NCBI RefSeq assembly: GCF_001636315.1 | Contig: NZ_KV440949.1 | Coordinates: 646,203-710,202 of the forward strand | Source of the DNA: Neobacillus mesonae | GTDB taxonomy: Bacteria; Bacillota; Bacilli; Bacillales; Cytobacillaceae | Reading direction: 5' to 3' | Length of the DNA: 64,000 nucleotides | The notes under the pieces: generated by a model | What the model was told of the DNA's origin: nothing | Seen by the model: the letters and a program-made list of their open reading frames with translations, nothing else | Database searches by the model: none | Program-made: the position numbers and the translations under genes | In this document: positions 44,704 to 54,973 of the stretch, in pieces | How the letters are laid out: every line of letters begins with the position of its first letter | How positions within the stretch are numbered: position 1 is the first letter of the stretch

Positions 44704-46519
44704 CCACGGTCACCTCCAATGCTTCAAGAATAGCAGCAAGCGTTTCATAACAATTGCTTTTCACATGGATAAACAGCTGAATTCCTTCCGTAAGCCACTG
44801 ATTTTGATTTTCCTTATCTGGGAGACCTGCTAGTAAAAATGTCGTCTCAGGGAAATCCAGCTTTAATGCTGCTAAAATTTCATGACCAAACAATTCATAC
44901 TGTTCGTTTGTACCACAGATGCAAATGAATTTAGATGGCTGTTCATTTAAATAAAGTCTTGCTTCATCAACTGTGAAAATTGGTGTACTTTCTACCGTTT
45001 TAATTCCGCCTGCAGACAGAAACCCTTTCATAAAATCGAGCCTTGCTTTATGCTGCTTTAATTGGCCTAGGCAAAGAAGTCCGACATCTGGTGCAGCACC
45101 TTTGTGTTTCTCTATAAACTTTGCTTTTCTGCGAAGTTCTTCAAATGGTTCCGCTAATCTTCTCTGCGGAATGATTTCTATTTTAGTTTGATCTTTAACC
45201 GTTTCAATCTTTGTACAGGTAACGGACTCATCAAGTTTTGCATACACATTTGTGCCGACAATGCTTTGTTTTCTAGTCTCAGCGTCCAGTTTCTTTCTCG
45301 TAAAGACTTCATCAATTTCTTGCTGCAGCCAGTTCATTTTTAATCCCTCTAAGATGCCGCCCTTTGCCTCAATCTTTTGGAAGAGCGCCCATGCCTTTTC
45401 AGCCAGCACATTTGTCAACGTCTCTATATACCAAGAGCCGCCGGCAGGATCAACTACCTTATTTAATAGTGCTTCCTCTTTTAAAATCAACTGCATATTA
45501 CGAGCAATTCTTTCTGAAAATGGACTTGCCCCGGCAAGTTCATCAAAAGGAGCCACATGCAAATATTGAACCCCGCCTAAGACGGCTGCAAACGCTTCGT
45601 TAGCCGTACGAAGGAGATTCACATGCGAATCATAAACAGTTTTTGTAAATCTTGAGGTCTCGGCTGCAATTTGCATACCCCTGGCATTTTCAGGAAACCC
45701 ATACAGTTCCGTAATCCGATTCCATATAACCCTGGCAGCCCGAAGCTTTGCAAGCTCCATAAAGAAGTTTGAACCAATGGAAAACTGGAATACCATTTTA
45801 GAAAGGGCTCTATCAAACTCCATACCACTCTCCGTCAGCTTGTCAAGATAATAGACGCCTGTTGCTGCGGCAGCCGCCAGTTCTTGGACGGCATTAGCCC
45901 CCCCATTATGGTATGGTGTTGTATCAATAAGAACGGTACGTAAATTAGGAAAATAACGGTCTGCCTGCTTGATTTCCAATACCCAATCTTGAAGCGCCTC
46001 CATTTCAAAAGTTCCTTCTTCAGCAAATAAGGTAATTGGGTCACTGGCAATATAACCGCTCAGCTCGGCCCCGCTTGATAGATTCGCAAGCAGCTGGGTT
46101 TGAAACCGCTTAGTATTAATTGCGAATGGATAGTCTTCCACCTTTTCCCCGAGTAATTCTAAAAATCTATCAGCTATTTCGTTCGAAAGGTTAAATGAAA
46201 TCGCAGTTTGTCCCTTCGTAAAGGCATCCTCAAGTTTTTGTTTCAGTTCATCAGCAGTTTTATATTGAATTCGCTGCGCAATCTTCCACTCATTCGTAAC
46301 ATGGCCTAACAGGCTTGTACCCCTTCTAAAATCAGCCCCGCCCGGATACTCCGATACAGGCAGTTCGTCATCTTGTGTATAAAGCGGTTTCAAAGTAATT
46401 GATTCATATGAATTACTTTGTAACGATTCTACTTTTTTCCCTTTTAAGGATTGCTCAGCTTTCACTTTCCAATCATCTATTGATCTATTTGGGAATTGCT
46501 GACTCCTCATTTTTTCCAA
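44684..46519 (-). CDS. mutA: Methylmalonyl-CoA mutase, small subunit
   Basis: Non-catalytic partner of MutB, 611 residues, with the same barrel ([23 protein letters not shown]) and a degenerate C-terminal flavodoxin-like domain that lacks the cobalamin-binding DxHxxG. Start TTG at 46519 behind GGGGGAGAG, giving [13 protein letters not shown]. First gene of mutA-mutB-meaB. About 105 nt separate it from the bkdB terminator upstream, with no obvious riboswitch; I saw no cobalamin box. Confidence 0.93.
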   Translation of the reverse strand: MEKMRSQQFPNRSIDDWKVKAEQSLKGKKVESLQSNSYESITLKPLYTQDDELPVSEYPGGADFRRGTSLLGHVTNEWKIAQRIQYKTADELKQKLEDAFTKGQTAISFNLSNEIADRFLELLGEKVEDYPFAINTKRFQTQLLANLSSGAELSGYIASDPITLFAEEGTFEMEALQDWVLEIKQADRYFPNLRTVLIDTTPYHNGGANAVQELAAAAATGVYYLDKLTESGMEFDRALSKMVFQFSIGSNFFMELAKLRAARVIWNRITELYGFPENARGMQIAAETSRFTKTVYDSHVNLLRTANEAFAAVLGGVQYLHVAPFDELAGASPFSERIARNMQLILKEEALLNKVVDPAGGSWYIETLTNVLAEKAWALFQKIEAKGGILEGLKMNWLQQEIDEVFTRKKLDAETRKQSIVGTNVYAKLDESVTCTKIETVKDQTKIEIIPQRRLAEPFEELRRKAKFIEKHKGAAPDVGLLCLGQLKQHKARLDFMKGFLSAGGIKTVESTPIFTVDEARLYLNEQPSKFICICGTNEQYELFGHEILAALKLDFPETTFLLAGLPDKENQNQWLTEGIQLFIHVKSNCYETLAAILEALEVTVDETEKA

Positions 46520-46624
46520 ACTTCTCTCCCCCTTCCGTGTGTGTATATTTTTATTTTAGGATACAATTGGTTATCAGGCAATGAAAAGAAAATCTTAGGA
46601 GATCGCTATAAAGTGTACAAAAGA

Positions 46625-46646
46625 ACCGCTGCCAAATTTGGCAGCG
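46625..46646 (-). terminator. Terminator after bkdB
   Basis: Perfect 22-nt palindrome of two 11-nt arms centred on AAATTT (46625-46646), with TTCTTTT on the minus strand afterwards. Confidence 0.85.
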
Positions 46647-46652
46647 GCGCTT

Positions 46653-47963
46653 TTAATATATCGAAGTGTTCGATTTTGAAATATTTTCGATAATCTCTTT
46701 TACTCTTGCCAGGAAGCGACCGCAAACAAGACCGTCTAATACGCGATGGTCAAGCGACAAACAAAGATTGACCATATCGCGAACCGCAATCATTCCATTG
46801 TTCATGACAACTGGTCGCTTCACAATGGATTCCACCTGTAAAATCGCTGCCTGTGGATAGTTGATAATACCCATTGATTGGACGGAGCCAAATGAGCCTG
46901 TATTGTTAACAGTAAAGGTGCCTCCCTGCATATCTTCAGCCTTAAGTTTACCATTTCTTACTTTCACAGCAAGCTCTGAAATTTCGCGCGCAATTCCTTT
47001 AATTGTTTTTTCATCGGCATTTTTAATAACCGGCACAAATAAGGCGTCATCTGTTGCTACGGCGATTGAAATATTAATATCTTTCTTCTGGATAATTTTA
47101 TCCCCTGCCCACATCGAATTAATCTGCGGGAATTCTTTCAGCGCCTGGGCAACAGCTTTAACAAAGAAGGCAAAGAAAGTTAAGTTGAAGCCTTCCTTTT
47201 GCTTAAATTCGTCTTTTAGCATATTACGATATTCAACAAGATTCGTTGCATCCACTTCCACCATCGTCCACGCATGCGGTGCTTCATGCTTGCTTCGCAG
47301 CATATTTGCCGCAATCGCTTTACGGACACCAGTCACCGGAATTTCAATATCACCGGCCGCAACAGGAATATTGGCAGCTGGTGCTGTTTGGGCTGGTGCT
47401 GCTGGTGCTTGGTTTGGAACAGCAGGTTTAACTTGCTCTGGGCTGACAGCCTGCGCCTTGGCAGGTGCTGTTTGCTGCCCTGCTGCCGGTATATTCCCAG
47501 ATTCAATTAATTTTAAAATATCTTTTCTCGTAATACGGCCGCCTGCACCGGTGCCTGACACCTGTGTTAAATCAATCCCATGTTCTTGGGAAAGTTTCAG
47601 TACTGCAGGTGAGTAGCGGGCTTTGCTTCCTTGTTCCGCTGCAGTGACAGCTTTATTCGAATCAGAGACCGCTTGCTGCTTGCTTTCGGGTGCAGACGCT
47701 TCTGCACTAATGTCTGCTCCGCCTTCTATTTCAATGGTACAGATAATTTCGCCGACAGCTAATGTATCGCCTTCTGCCGCGATTAGCTCTTTAATAACCC
47801 CAGCGAATGATGATGGAACTTCCGCATTTACTTTATCCGTCATGACTTCAGCAAGGGGATCATATTTATTAACTTTGTCCCCGACGTTAACCAGCCATTT
47901 ACTAATTGTGCCTTCGGTTACGCTTTCGCCTAACTGCGGCATTTTTATTTGTTCTACTGCCAA
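46653..47963 (-). CDS. bkdB: Branched-chain alpha-keto acid dehydrogenase E2 (lipoamide acyltransferase)
   Basis: Core of the BKDH complex, 436 residues. Lipoyl domain at 1-76 with the lipoyl-Lys motif MTDKVNAEVPSS, an Ala/Pro/Gln-rich linker, E1/E3-binding domain near 117-153 (ARYSPAVLKLSQEHGIDLTQVSGTGAGGRITRKDI), another Ala-Pro linker, then the catalytic domain (210-436) with the catalytic HxxxDG as DHRVLDG. Last gene of the bkd operon; two further genes upstream encode E1. Confidence 0.95.
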   Translation of the reverse strand: MAVEQIKMPQLGESVTEGTISKWLVNVGDKVNKYDPLAEVMTDKVNAEVPSSFAGVIKELIAAEGDTLAVGEIICTIEIEGGADISAEASAPESKQQAVSDSNKAVTAAEQGSKARYSPAVLKLSQEHGIDLTQVSGTGAGGRITRKDILKLIESGNIPAAGQQTAPAKAQAVSPEQVKPAVPNQAPAAPAQTAPAANIPVAAGDIEIPVTGVRKAIAANMLRSKHEAPHAWTMVEVDATNLVEYRNMLKDEFKQKEGFNLTFFAFFVKAVAQALKEFPQINSMWAGDKIIQKKDINISIAVATDDALFVPVIKNADEKTIKGIAREISELAVKVRNGKLKAEDMQGGTFTVNNTGSFGSVQSMGIINYPQAAILQVESIVKRPVVMNNGMIAVRDMVNLCLSLDHRVLDGLVCGRFLARVKEIIENISKSNTSIY

Positions 47964-48002
47964 TAGTATAACCTCCTAAGCTTGAGCTTCCGCTAAGATC
48001 AA

Positions 48003-48986
48003 TTAGAATTCAGCTAATTCACGCATTGCTTTTTCAATTTTATCAGGATTGACCATAAAGAATTTCTCCATTGTCGGAGCATAAGGCATTGCCGGGACAT
48101 CCGGTCCGGCCAGACGCTTGATTGGCGCATCTAATTCAAACAAGCAATGCTCGGCAATAATCGCCGCAACCTCGCCCATGATACTGCCTTCTTTATTATC
48201 TTCCGTCACCAGCAACACCTTGCCAGTTTTAGAGGCCGCTTCGATAATGGCTTCTTTATCCAGCGGGTAAATTGTCCGTAAATCTAAAACATGTGCTGAG
48301 ATCCCGTCACCAGCAAGCTTCTCGGCAGCCTGCAAGGCAAAATGAACACAAAGTCCGTAGGTAATAACGGTAATGTCTTCCCCTTCACGCTTTACATCAG
48401 CTTTGCCGATTGGCAACGTATAATCTTCTGCAGGTACTTCGCCTTTAATTAATCGATATGCCCGCTTATGCTCAAAGAACAGAACCGGATCATTATCGCG
48501 AATCGCAGCTTTTAACAAACCCTTTACATCATAAGGTGTTGAAGGCATTACGATTTTAAGGCCAGGCTGATTAGCAAAAACGGCTTCAACTGACTGTGAG
48601 TGATAAAGCGCACCATGAACACCACCGCCGTATGGCGCCCGAATGACAATCGGACAATTCCAGTCATTATTGGAACGGTAACGGATTCTCGCAGCCTCTG
48701 AAATAATTTGGTTAACCGCCGGCATGATGAAATCAGCAAATTGCATTTCAGCAATCGGACGCATTCCATACATCGCTGCTCCAATACCGACACCGGCAAT
48801 GGCAGATTCCGCCAGCGGAGTATCTATTACTCTTTCTTCACCGAATTGTTCATATAATCCTTGGGTCGCCTTAAAGACTCCACCCTTTTTCCCTACATCT
48901 TCGCCGAGTACAAAAACCTTTGGATCTCGCTCCATTTCTTCCCGAATAGCCATTGTTACAGCATCAATATATGAAATTACTGCCAT
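48003..48986 (-). CDS. bkdAB: Branched-chain alpha-keto acid dehydrogenase E1 beta
   Basis: Beta half of the thiamine-diphosphate E1 heterotetramer, 327 residues. Transketolase pyrimidine-binding domain (FVLGEDVGKKGGVFKATQGL, TPLAESAIAGVGIGAAMYG) and the C-terminal transketolase domain (HVLDLRTIYPLDKEAI). Follows bkdAA by 15 nt and precedes bkdB by 39 nt. Confidence 0.95.
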   Translation of the reverse strand: MAVISYIDAVTMAIREEMERDPKVFVLGEDVGKKGGVFKATQGLYEQFGEERVIDTPLAESAIAGVGIGAAMYGMRPIAEMQFADFIMPAVNQIISEAARIRYRSNNDWNCPIVIRAPYGGGVHGALYHSQSVEAVFANQPGLKIVMPSTPYDVKGLLKAAIRDNDPVLFFEHKRAYRLIKGEVPAEDYTLPIGKADVKREGEDITVITYGLCVHFALQAAEKLAGDGISAHVLDLRTIYPLDKEAIIEAASKTGKVLLVTEDNKEGSIMGEVAAIIAEHCLFELDAPIKRLAGPDVPAMPYAPTMEKFFMVNPDKIEKAMRELAEF

Positions 48987-49001
48987 GTTTCATCCCCCCG
49001 T

Positions 49002-49994
49002 TCAATTCTCATAAACATATTTCAACGCATCCTCTGGCGCTGCATACGGTGCATTTTCTGCATAGTCAGTAGCTTCATTGACCAAATTCATGACACGATC
49101 ATTTATTGCTTTTTCCATGTCATCAGTCATTACACCCGTTTCCTTTAAATAAGCTCCAAATGTGATGATTGGATCCTTTGTCTTCGCCTTAGCCACTTCG
49201 TCCGGTGCCCGGTAAGAGCGATCATCATCATCAGAGGAATGTGGGGTCAATCGATAAGAAACAGTTTCTATTAAAGTTGGTCCCTCGCCGCGGCGTCCTC
49301 GTTCTGCCGCTTCTCTTACAACTTTGTATACTTCTAACGGGTCGTTGCCGTCAACTGTGAAACCTGGCATCCCATAGCCAATCGCACGATCTGATACCTT
49401 TTCACAGGCCAATTGCTTTTCAATTGGTACTGAAATGGCATATTTATTGTTCTCACACATGAAAATGACCGGCAGTTTATGAACACCGGCGAAGTTAGCG
49501 CCCTCATGGAAATCTCCCTGGTTTGAAGAGCCTTCACCAAAGGTTACGAAAGATACGAAATCCTTCCGTTCCATTTTGCCGGCAAGTGCAACACCGACTG
49601 CATGCGGTACTTGCGTTGTTACTGGTGATGAACCAGTCACAATCCGATTTTTCTTTTGGCCAAAATGCCCTGGCATCTGCCTTCCCCCTGAGTTCGGGTC
49701 CTCTGCTTTAGCAAAACCGGATAACATCAGTTCTTTCGGGGTCATTCCAAATGTCAATACAACTCCCATATCACGGTAGTATGGAAGTACATAATCTTTT
49801 TCACGATCAAGCGCAAAAGCGGCTCCGACTTGAGCTGCTTCCTGCCCTTGACATGAGATGACGAACGGAATTTTCCCTGCTCGGTTTAACAGCCACATCC
49901 GCTCATCTATACGGCGCGCTAAAAGCATCGTTTCATACATCTCCAACACTATTTCATCGCTCAAGCCTAGTGCTTCATGACGCTTTTCTACCAT
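49002..49994 (-). CDS. bkdAA: Branched-chain alpha-keto acid dehydrogenase E1 alpha
   Basis: Alpha half of E1, decarboxylating the keto acids of Leu, Ile and Val. Thiamine-diphosphate motif GDFHEGANFAGVHKLPVIFMCENNKYA (GDG-N30-NN type) and the phosphorylation-loop-like HSSDDDDRSYR. The ATG at 49994 (nine nt after GGGAGG) gives 330 residues, the standard length, instead of the upstream TTG at 50003. Confidence 0.94.
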   Translation of the reverse strand: MVEKRHEALGLSDEIVLEMYETMLLARRIDERMWLLNRAGKIPFVISCQGQEAAQVGAAFALDREKDYVLPYYRDMGVVLTFGMTPKELMLSGFAKAEDPNSGGRQMPGHFGQKKNRIVTGSSPVTTQVPHAVGVALAGKMERKDFVSFVTFGEGSSNQGDFHEGANFAGVHKLPVIFMCENNKYAISVPIEKQLACEKVSDRAIGYGMPGFTVDGNDPLEVYKVVREAAERGRRGEGPTLIETVSYRLTPHSSDDDDRSYRAPDEVAKAKTKDPIITFGAYLKETGVMTDDMEKAINDRVMNLVNEATDYAENAPYAAPEDALKYVYEN

Positions 49995-50062
49995 ATTAAC
50001 CAACCTCCCATTTATTTACATCAAACATTTCATCTACGTATAGTCTAGATATTAGAAACTAA

Positions 50063-50103
50063 GGAAAAAGAATTCGGCATCCAACAAGCCGATTCCTTTT
50101 TCC
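50063..50103 (-). other. Intra-operon hairpin between lpdV and bkdAA
   Basis: Sixteen-nt imperfect arms (50063-50078, 50088-50103) with a CGGC/GCCG core and a short T tail. Could be a leaky terminator or mRNA-stability element that splits lpdV from the E1-E2 genes. Confidence 0.6.
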
Positions 50104-50138
50104 ATTCTCTTTTTAATCAAAAAAATTCTTTTTTAAAC

Positions 50139-51560
50139 TTACCCGTGAATCGCCTTTCCATCCACAGCGAGCGCTGCTTCCCCGATGGCTTCAGACAAGG
50201 TTGGATGCGGGTGAATAGTGTGGGCGATTTCCCATGGCACAGCATCAAGCACCATAGCAAGACCAGCCTCAGAAATCATATCTGTCACATGAGGCCCAAT
50301 CATATGCACGCCTAACAGATCCTCTGTTTCTTCATCAGCAATAATTTTAACAAAGCCATCCGATTCCCCAAAGACAAGCGCTTTCCCAATAGCCCTAAAG
50401 GAAAATTTACCCACCTTCACTTTATGCCCTTTTTCAATGGCCTCTGCCTCAGTAATGCCGACACTTGAAACCTCTGGATTACTATAAATACATCTGGACA
50501 CGAGTCGGTAATCTAACGGTGCAGGTTTTTGATCGGCAATATGTTCTACCGCAATGATTCCTTCATGTGAAGCCACATGTGCAAGCTGCAATCCGCCAAT
50601 ACAATCACCAATCGCATAAATATGGGATTCTTTTGTTTGGAAAAATTCATTTGTTACGATAAAACCTTTTTCAATCTGAATATCAGTATTATCGAGGCCA
50701 ATTCCCTCGGTGTTTGCCTGTCTGCCAACGGAAACAAGAAGTTTTTCGGCTTTAAATTCTTTAGCCTCCCCTTTAACCTCCGCTGCAATGGTCACACCCT
50801 CAGCCTTCACCAGTGTTTCGGGAAGAACCTTTGCACTCATGACAACCTTAATTCCTTTTTTCTTAAGCAGCCGCTGCATTTCCTTTGAAATTTCATGATC
50901 TTCCGTCGGGATAATCCGGTCCGCATATTCAATTACCGTGACCTCCACTCCGAAGTCAGACAACATCGATGCCCACTCAATTCCAATGACACCGCCGCCG
51001 ACAATGATGATGGAATTAGGTAGGGATTCCATTTCTAAAGCTTCATCGGAGGTCATCACATATTCCCCATCGATTTCGAGACCAGGAAGGGTTCTTGGTC
51101 TGGACCCAGTTGCAATGATCACATTTTTAGGGATTAGCATTTCGTTTTCAGAACCATTATTCATTTCGACCGAGATCGTCCCTGGCATTGGCGAGAAAAT
51201 GGACGGGCCAAGAATACGGCCAATTCCTTCATACACATCAACTTTTCCCTGCTTCATTAAATGCTGTACCCCTTTATGAAGCTGGGTAATAATTCTGCTT
51301 TTTCGTTCTTGTACTTTTCCGAAGTTAAGTGTGACATCGCTTGTCATGACCCCAAAATCTTCACCGCGCTTGGTTGTTGCGTATACTTCCGCACTTCTTA
51401 ACAGCGCTTTACTAGGTATGCAGCCTTTATGTAAACATGTACCACCGAGTTTTCCTTTTTCAACAATTGCTGTTTTTAAACCTAGCTGTGAAGCGCGAAT
51501 TGCCGCTACATAACCGCCGGTACCGCCGCCTAATATCACCAAATCGTATTCATGTGCCAC
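50139..51560 (-). CDS. lpdV: Dihydrolipoamide dehydrogenase of the BKDH complex (E3)
   Basis: FAD/NAD flavoprotein, 473 residues, that reoxidises lipoamide. FAD motif LGGGTGGYVAAIRA, redox disulfide GGTCLHKGCIPSKALL, NAD motif IVGGGVIGIEWASML, FAD contact IYAIGDC and the catalytic His-Glu near the C-terminus (HTIHPHPTLSEA). Its location in the bkd operon identifies it as the valine-type E3, not the pdh one. Confidence 0.95.
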   Translation of the reverse strand: MAHEYDLVILGGGTGGYVAAIRASQLGLKTAIVEKGKLGGTCLHKGCIPSKALLRSAEVYATTKRGEDFGVMTSDVTLNFGKVQERKSRIITQLHKGVQHLMKQGKVDVYEGIGRILGPSIFSPMPGTISVEMNNGSENEMLIPKNVIIATGSRPRTLPGLEIDGEYVMTSDEALEMESLPNSIIIVGGGVIGIEWASMLSDFGVEVTVIEYADRIIPTEDHEISKEMQRLLKKKGIKVVMSAKVLPETLVKAEGVTIAAEVKGEAKEFKAEKLLVSVGRQANTEGIGLDNTDIQIEKGFIVTNEFFQTKESHIYAIGDCIGGLQLAHVASHEGIIAVEHIADQKPAPLDYRLVSRCIYSNPEVSSVGITEAEAIEKGHKVKVGKFSFRAIGKALVFGESDGFVKIIADEETEDLLGVHMIGPHVTDMISEAGLAMVLDAVPWEIAHTIHPHPTLSEAIGEAALAVDGKAIHG

Positions 51561-51579
51561 TTTGATTTCCTCCGAACAT

Positions 51580-52683
51580 TTATATTTTAGCTTTTTTTAA
51601 ATTTCCGGGATATATTTTTACCTTTTCCTCTCCTCGCAAAACGCGAAGCGCCCCTTCCGCTAATGCTTGCAGTTCATCTTCACCCGGCTGGATAATCACA
51701 TCGGCAATCCAATTGATTCGATTGGAGATCGCTGTTACAAAATCCCTTCCATAGGCTAAACCGCCTGTTAAAATTATGGCCTCTACTTTACCTGACAGAA
51801 CGGCACTTGCTGCACCAACTTCCTTTGCAACTTGATAGGCCATTGCATCATAAATTAATTTTGCTTCTATGTCTCCTGCCGCTATTCTTTCTTCCACCTT
51901 GACGGCATCATTTGTGCCAAGGTAGCCGACAAGTCCTCCTTGACCGACAAGCATTTTCATTATTTCTTCGCGGTAATACTCCCCCGAAAAACAAAGGGCT
52001 ACTAAATCGCCGCCTGGTACTGTCCCTGCGCGTTCTGGGCTAAACGGTCCTTCACCATGCAGTCCATTATTAACCTCAACCACCCTGCCCTGTTTATGAA
52101 CCCCGACTGTAATTCCTCCGCCCATATGAACAACAATTAAATTTAGGGCATTGTAATCTTTGCCCAATTCTTTTGCAACTCTTCTTGCCACCGCTTTTTG
52201 GTTTAATGCGTGAAAAATACTTTTTCGTTCAATTAGCGGAAATCCAGAAATTCTTGCGATGGGATCCAGTTCATCGACCACAACCGGATCAACAATATAG
52301 GCTGGAATATTAAGAGCAGAGGCAATTTCAAAGGCAATGATTCCTCCTAAGTTTGAGGCATGCTGTCCGGAATAACCGGTCCGAAGATCTGCTAGCATTT
52401 GCTCATTGACAGCATAGGTTCCGCCTTCTATCGGGCGGAGCAGACCACCTCGGCCGCAGACTGCCTTTAACTTAGAAATATTAATTCCTTCATAGTCCAA
52501 TGTCTCTAATATGGTGTTTTTCCTAAATTCATATTGATCAATAATATTAGCAAAAGAATTGATAATTTCGGTATCATGCCGAATCGTTTTTTCAAGAATG
52601 GAAATGTCATTATCGAAAATACCAATCTTGGTGGATGTCGAACCCGGGTTGATGATAAGAATTCGATATTCATTTTCTGGCAA
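51580..52683 (-). CDS. buk: Butyrate kinase
   Basis: ASKHA-fold kinase that turns (branched) acyl-phosphate plus ADP into the acid and ATP, salvaging energy from keto acid breakdown. Acetokinase-type start [28 protein letters not shown] and LTGGLAYG. Start is TTG at 52683 ([12 protein letters not shown]), seven nt after GGAGGTA; the upstream extension reads through that ribosome binding site. 367 residues. Confidence 0.93.
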   Translation of the reverse strand: MPENEYRILIINPGSTSTKIGIFDNDISILEKTIRHDTEIINSFANIIDQYEFRKNTILETLDYEGINISKLKAVCGRGGLLRPIEGGTYAVNEQMLADLRTGYSGQHASNLGGIIAFEIASALNIPAYIVDPVVVDELDPIARISGFPLIERKSIFHALNQKAVARRVAKELGKDYNALNLIVVHMGGGITVGVHKQGRVVEVNNGLHGEGPFSPERAGTVPGGDLVALCFSGEYYREEIMKMLVGQGGLVGYLGTNDAVKVEERIAAGDIEAKLIYDAMAYQVAKEVGAASAVLSGKVEAIILTGGLAYGRDFVTAISNRINWIADVIIQPGEDELQALAEGALRVLRGEEKVKIYPGNLKKAKI

Positions 52684-52709
52684 TAGTAATACCTCCAATA
52701 AGCTTTAAT

Positions 52710-52752
52710 AAAGGCAAAGACATTGAATTATCTCATTCAACGCTTTGCCTTT
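52710..52752 (-). other. Intra-operon hairpin between bcd and buk
   Basis: Ten-nt perfect outer arms AAAGGCAAAG/CTTTGCCTTT (52710-52719, 52743-52752) and an inner TTGAA/TTCAA stem. No strong T run; probably partial termination or processing within the operon. Confidence 0.65.
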
Positions 52753-52766
52753 AGCCTACAAAGCTT

Positions 52767-53870
52767 TTATCTTGATCTTCTGCGACTTAAAATGTGGTGG
52801 CCATTTTGTAAAAATTGGCTTCTTGAGTTACGCACTCTTTCAATTCTTTCTTCAGCCATACGGTCCGCCGCAACATAGGTTGGAACGCCGTCTCGTTTTG
52901 ATATGTCAATAATTTTTTCAATACTGTTATAAATGGTTTCCACCTTTTTCATTGCCCGTTCATGATTATAACCATATAATTCGTCTGCCACGTTAATAAC
53001 TCCGCCTGCATTAATGACATAATCAGGTGCATAGACTATGCCCATTTCATGAATGATATCACCATGTTTTGTATCCTTTAATTGGTTATTTGCTGAACCA
53101 GCTATAACTTTAGCCCTTAAATGTGGGATTGTTTCGTCATTGACGGTTGCTCCTAGGGCACATGGTGCATAAATATCACATTCTACTCCATAAATATCGT
53201 CCGGATCAACTGCTCTTGCGCCAAATTCTTCCACCGCTCGATTGACAACTTCTTTATTAATATCGGTTACAATCAGTTGAGCTCCTTCTTCATGCAAATA
53301 GCGGCAAAGGGTATACGCAACATTACCGACACCTTGAATAGCGATGGTTTTTCCTTCCAACGAATCTGTTCCGAAGGCTTCTTTTGCTGCCGCCTTCATC
53401 CCGCGATAAACACCGTATGCTGTTACTGGTGAAGGGTTACCTGAAGAACCAAATGCAGGCGAAATTCCTGTAACATAATCTGTTTCTTCATGGATTAAAT
53501 CCATATCAGCTACAGTTGTTCCTACATCCTCTGCAGTAATGTAACGGCCGTTAAGTCCTTGAATATAGCGTCCGAATGCCCGGAACATTTCTTCATTCTT
53601 GTCTTTACGCGGGTCGCCGATAATTACCGTCTTACCACCGCCAAGATTTAATCCAGCAGCAGCATTTTTATAAGTCATACCTTTTGCTAAACGAAGCGCA
53701 TCTTCAATTGCTGCTTCTTCTGATGCATAGGTCCACATTCTTGTTCCGCCAAGAGCAGGTCCCAAAGTCGTATCATGAATCGCAATAATTGCTTTTAATC
53801 CAGATTGTTTATCTTGACAAAATACCACTTGTTCATAATCATATTTTTCTAAGTACTTGAAAATTTCCAT
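52767..53870 (-). CDS. bcd: Leucine dehydrogenase (branched-chain amino acid dehydrogenase)
   Basis: NAD-dependent oxidative deaminase of Leu, Val and Ile, the entry step into the pathway. ELFV dehydrogenase motifs: [40 protein letters not shown] with the catalytic Lys, and Rossmann [19 protein letters not shown]. 367 residues. Located between ptb and buk, as in the B. subtilis bkd operon. Confidence 0.95.
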   Translation of the reverse strand: MEIFKYLEKYDYEQVVFCQDKQSGLKAIIAIHDTTLGPALGGTRMWTYASEEAAIEDALRLAKGMTYKNAAAGLNLGGGKTVIIGDPRKDKNEEMFRAFGRYIQGLNGRYITAEDVGTTVADMDLIHEETDYVTGISPAFGSSGNPSPVTAYGVYRGMKAAAKEAFGTDSLEGKTIAIQGVGNVAYTLCRYLHEEGAQLIVTDINKEVVNRAVEEFGARAVDPDDIYGVECDIYAPCALGATVNDETIPHLRAKVIAGSANNQLKDTKHGDIIHEMGIVYAPDYVINAGGVINVADELYGYNHERAMKKVETIYNSIEKIIDISKRDGVPTYVAADRMAEERIERVRNSRSQFLQNGHHILSRRRSR

Positions 53871-53954
53871 GTCTCATTTCCTCCTCGTAGTAAGAAAAAA
53901 GCTTACTTCTTCATATTCAGAAACTAGCCTTTTCGTATAAACATATTAACATCC

Positions 53955-54842
53955 CTAATTTTTGGCACAGCACAATGCTAATGCAAGTGAATATAGCTTG
54001 CTTTCTGAACTGTCCGCCCTCGATGTCAGAACAATTGGCGCCTTTGCCCCGGCAATGACAGCACCTGTTTTTGCTTTTGCAAAATAGATTAAGGATTTAT
54101 ATAATACATTACCAACCTCAATAGTCGGTACCAATAATATATCCGCTTTCCCAGCGACATCGCTGTGGATTCCTTTATGTTCCGCAGCCATGATCGATAC
54201 TGCATTGTCTAACGCAAGCGGCCCATCTATAATACAGCTGGAAATTTGCCCGCGCTTATTCATAACAGTTAAAGCTGCTGCATCCAATGTAGCATCCATT
54301 ACCGGATTCACTGACTCAACTGCCGCAAGGGGGGCTACTTTTGGATGATCAATCCCTATCGACCTGGCGATTGACACAGCGTTTTTGACAATTTGCGCCT
54401 TCTGCTCTAAATTTGGCGCAATGTTCATCGCCGCATCGGTAATAATAATTAACCGATCGTAATCAGGTATTTCAAACACCGCTGTATGTGAAAGAATATT
54501 ACCTGTTCTTAACCCATACTCTTTATTTAGTACAGCTTTTAAAATGGTGTTCGTTGGTATATTTCCCTTCATTAGTACATCGGCTTCTTTGGTAAAAACA
54601 GCCTTGACAGCAAGCTCTGCAGCTAATGCTGTTGTTTCTGCATGAACAATCCTAATATTGTGATTGTATGATTCCAATAACATGTTAATTTTCTCTTGAT
54701 TTCCATAAAGGATAAATTGCGCCAGATTCCTTTCTGATGCTTCGACCACCGCCTTGATGACTTCAGAATCCTCTGCAGCGGCAACAGCAACTGTTTTAGT
54801 GCTAGCTTGGGTTGCTTTTTCAATTAGTGAATCGAGCAACAA
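53955..54842 (-). CDS. ptb: Phosphate butyryltransferase
   Basis: Converts butyryl-CoA and branched acyl-CoAs to acyl-phosphates for Buk. PTA/PTB-fold landmarks: VLMKGNIPT, TAVFEIPDYDR, CIIDGPLALDNAVS and IVLTSRADS. An ATG at 54875 is in frame but would leave only about five nt of leader after the predicted sigma-54 start site and lacks a Shine-Dalgarno. TTG at 54842, about 11 nt after GAAAGG, gives 295 residues and aligns with the recalled B. subtilis start; the next TTG is also possible. First structural gene of the bkd operon. Confidence 0.9.
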   Translation of the reverse strand: MLLDSLIEKATQASTKTVAVAAAEDSEVIKAVVEASERNLAQFILYGNQEKINMLLESYNHNIRIVHAETTALAAELAVKAVFTKEADVLMKGNIPTNTILKAVLNKEYGLRTGNILSHTAVFEIPDYDRLIIITDAAMNIAPNLEQKAQIVKNAVSIARSIGIDHPKVAPLAAVESVNPVMDATLDAAALTVMNKRGQISSCIIDGPLALDNAVSIMAAEHKGIHSDVAGKADILLVPTIEVGNVLYKSLIYFAKAKTGAVIAGAKAPIVLTSRADSSESKLYSLALALCCAKN

Positions 54843-54890
54843 GTTGTCATCAACCCTTTCTTCCTGTACTGTCATTCACTTAAATTAATA

Positions 54891-54906
54891 TGCAAATTTC
54901 ATGCCA
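54891..54906 (-). promoter_or_regulatory. Sigma-54 (SigL) promoter of the bkd operon
   Basis: Minus strand TGGCATGAAATTTGCA: GG and GC elements separated by exactly ten bases, matching TGGCAC-N5-TTGCW apart from one base. It lies just upstream of ptb and downstream of the activator bkdR. Confidence 0.85.
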
Positions 54907-54917
54907 AAAAAAAGTTA

Positions 54918-54931
54918 TGAAAACGCTTTAT
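54918..54931. promoter_or_regulatory. Possible cre near the bkd promoter
   Basis: TGAAAACGCTTTAT fits TGWAANCGNTNWCA except in the last two bases, directly upstream of the -24 element. CcpA or another regulator could act here. Weak. Confidence 0.3.
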
Positions 54932-54973
54932 TCCCTTCTTCCTTCCAATGCAAAATTCTTCATACCATGAAAA

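Noticed and set aside
46520..46624. Cobalamin riboswitch upstream of mutA
   Set aside because: The space is only about 105 nt and shows no B12-box-like sequence.
46861..47616. 251-residue plus-strand frame across bkdB
   Set aside because: Antisense shadow created by the Ala/Pro-rich linker codons of E2; no family features.
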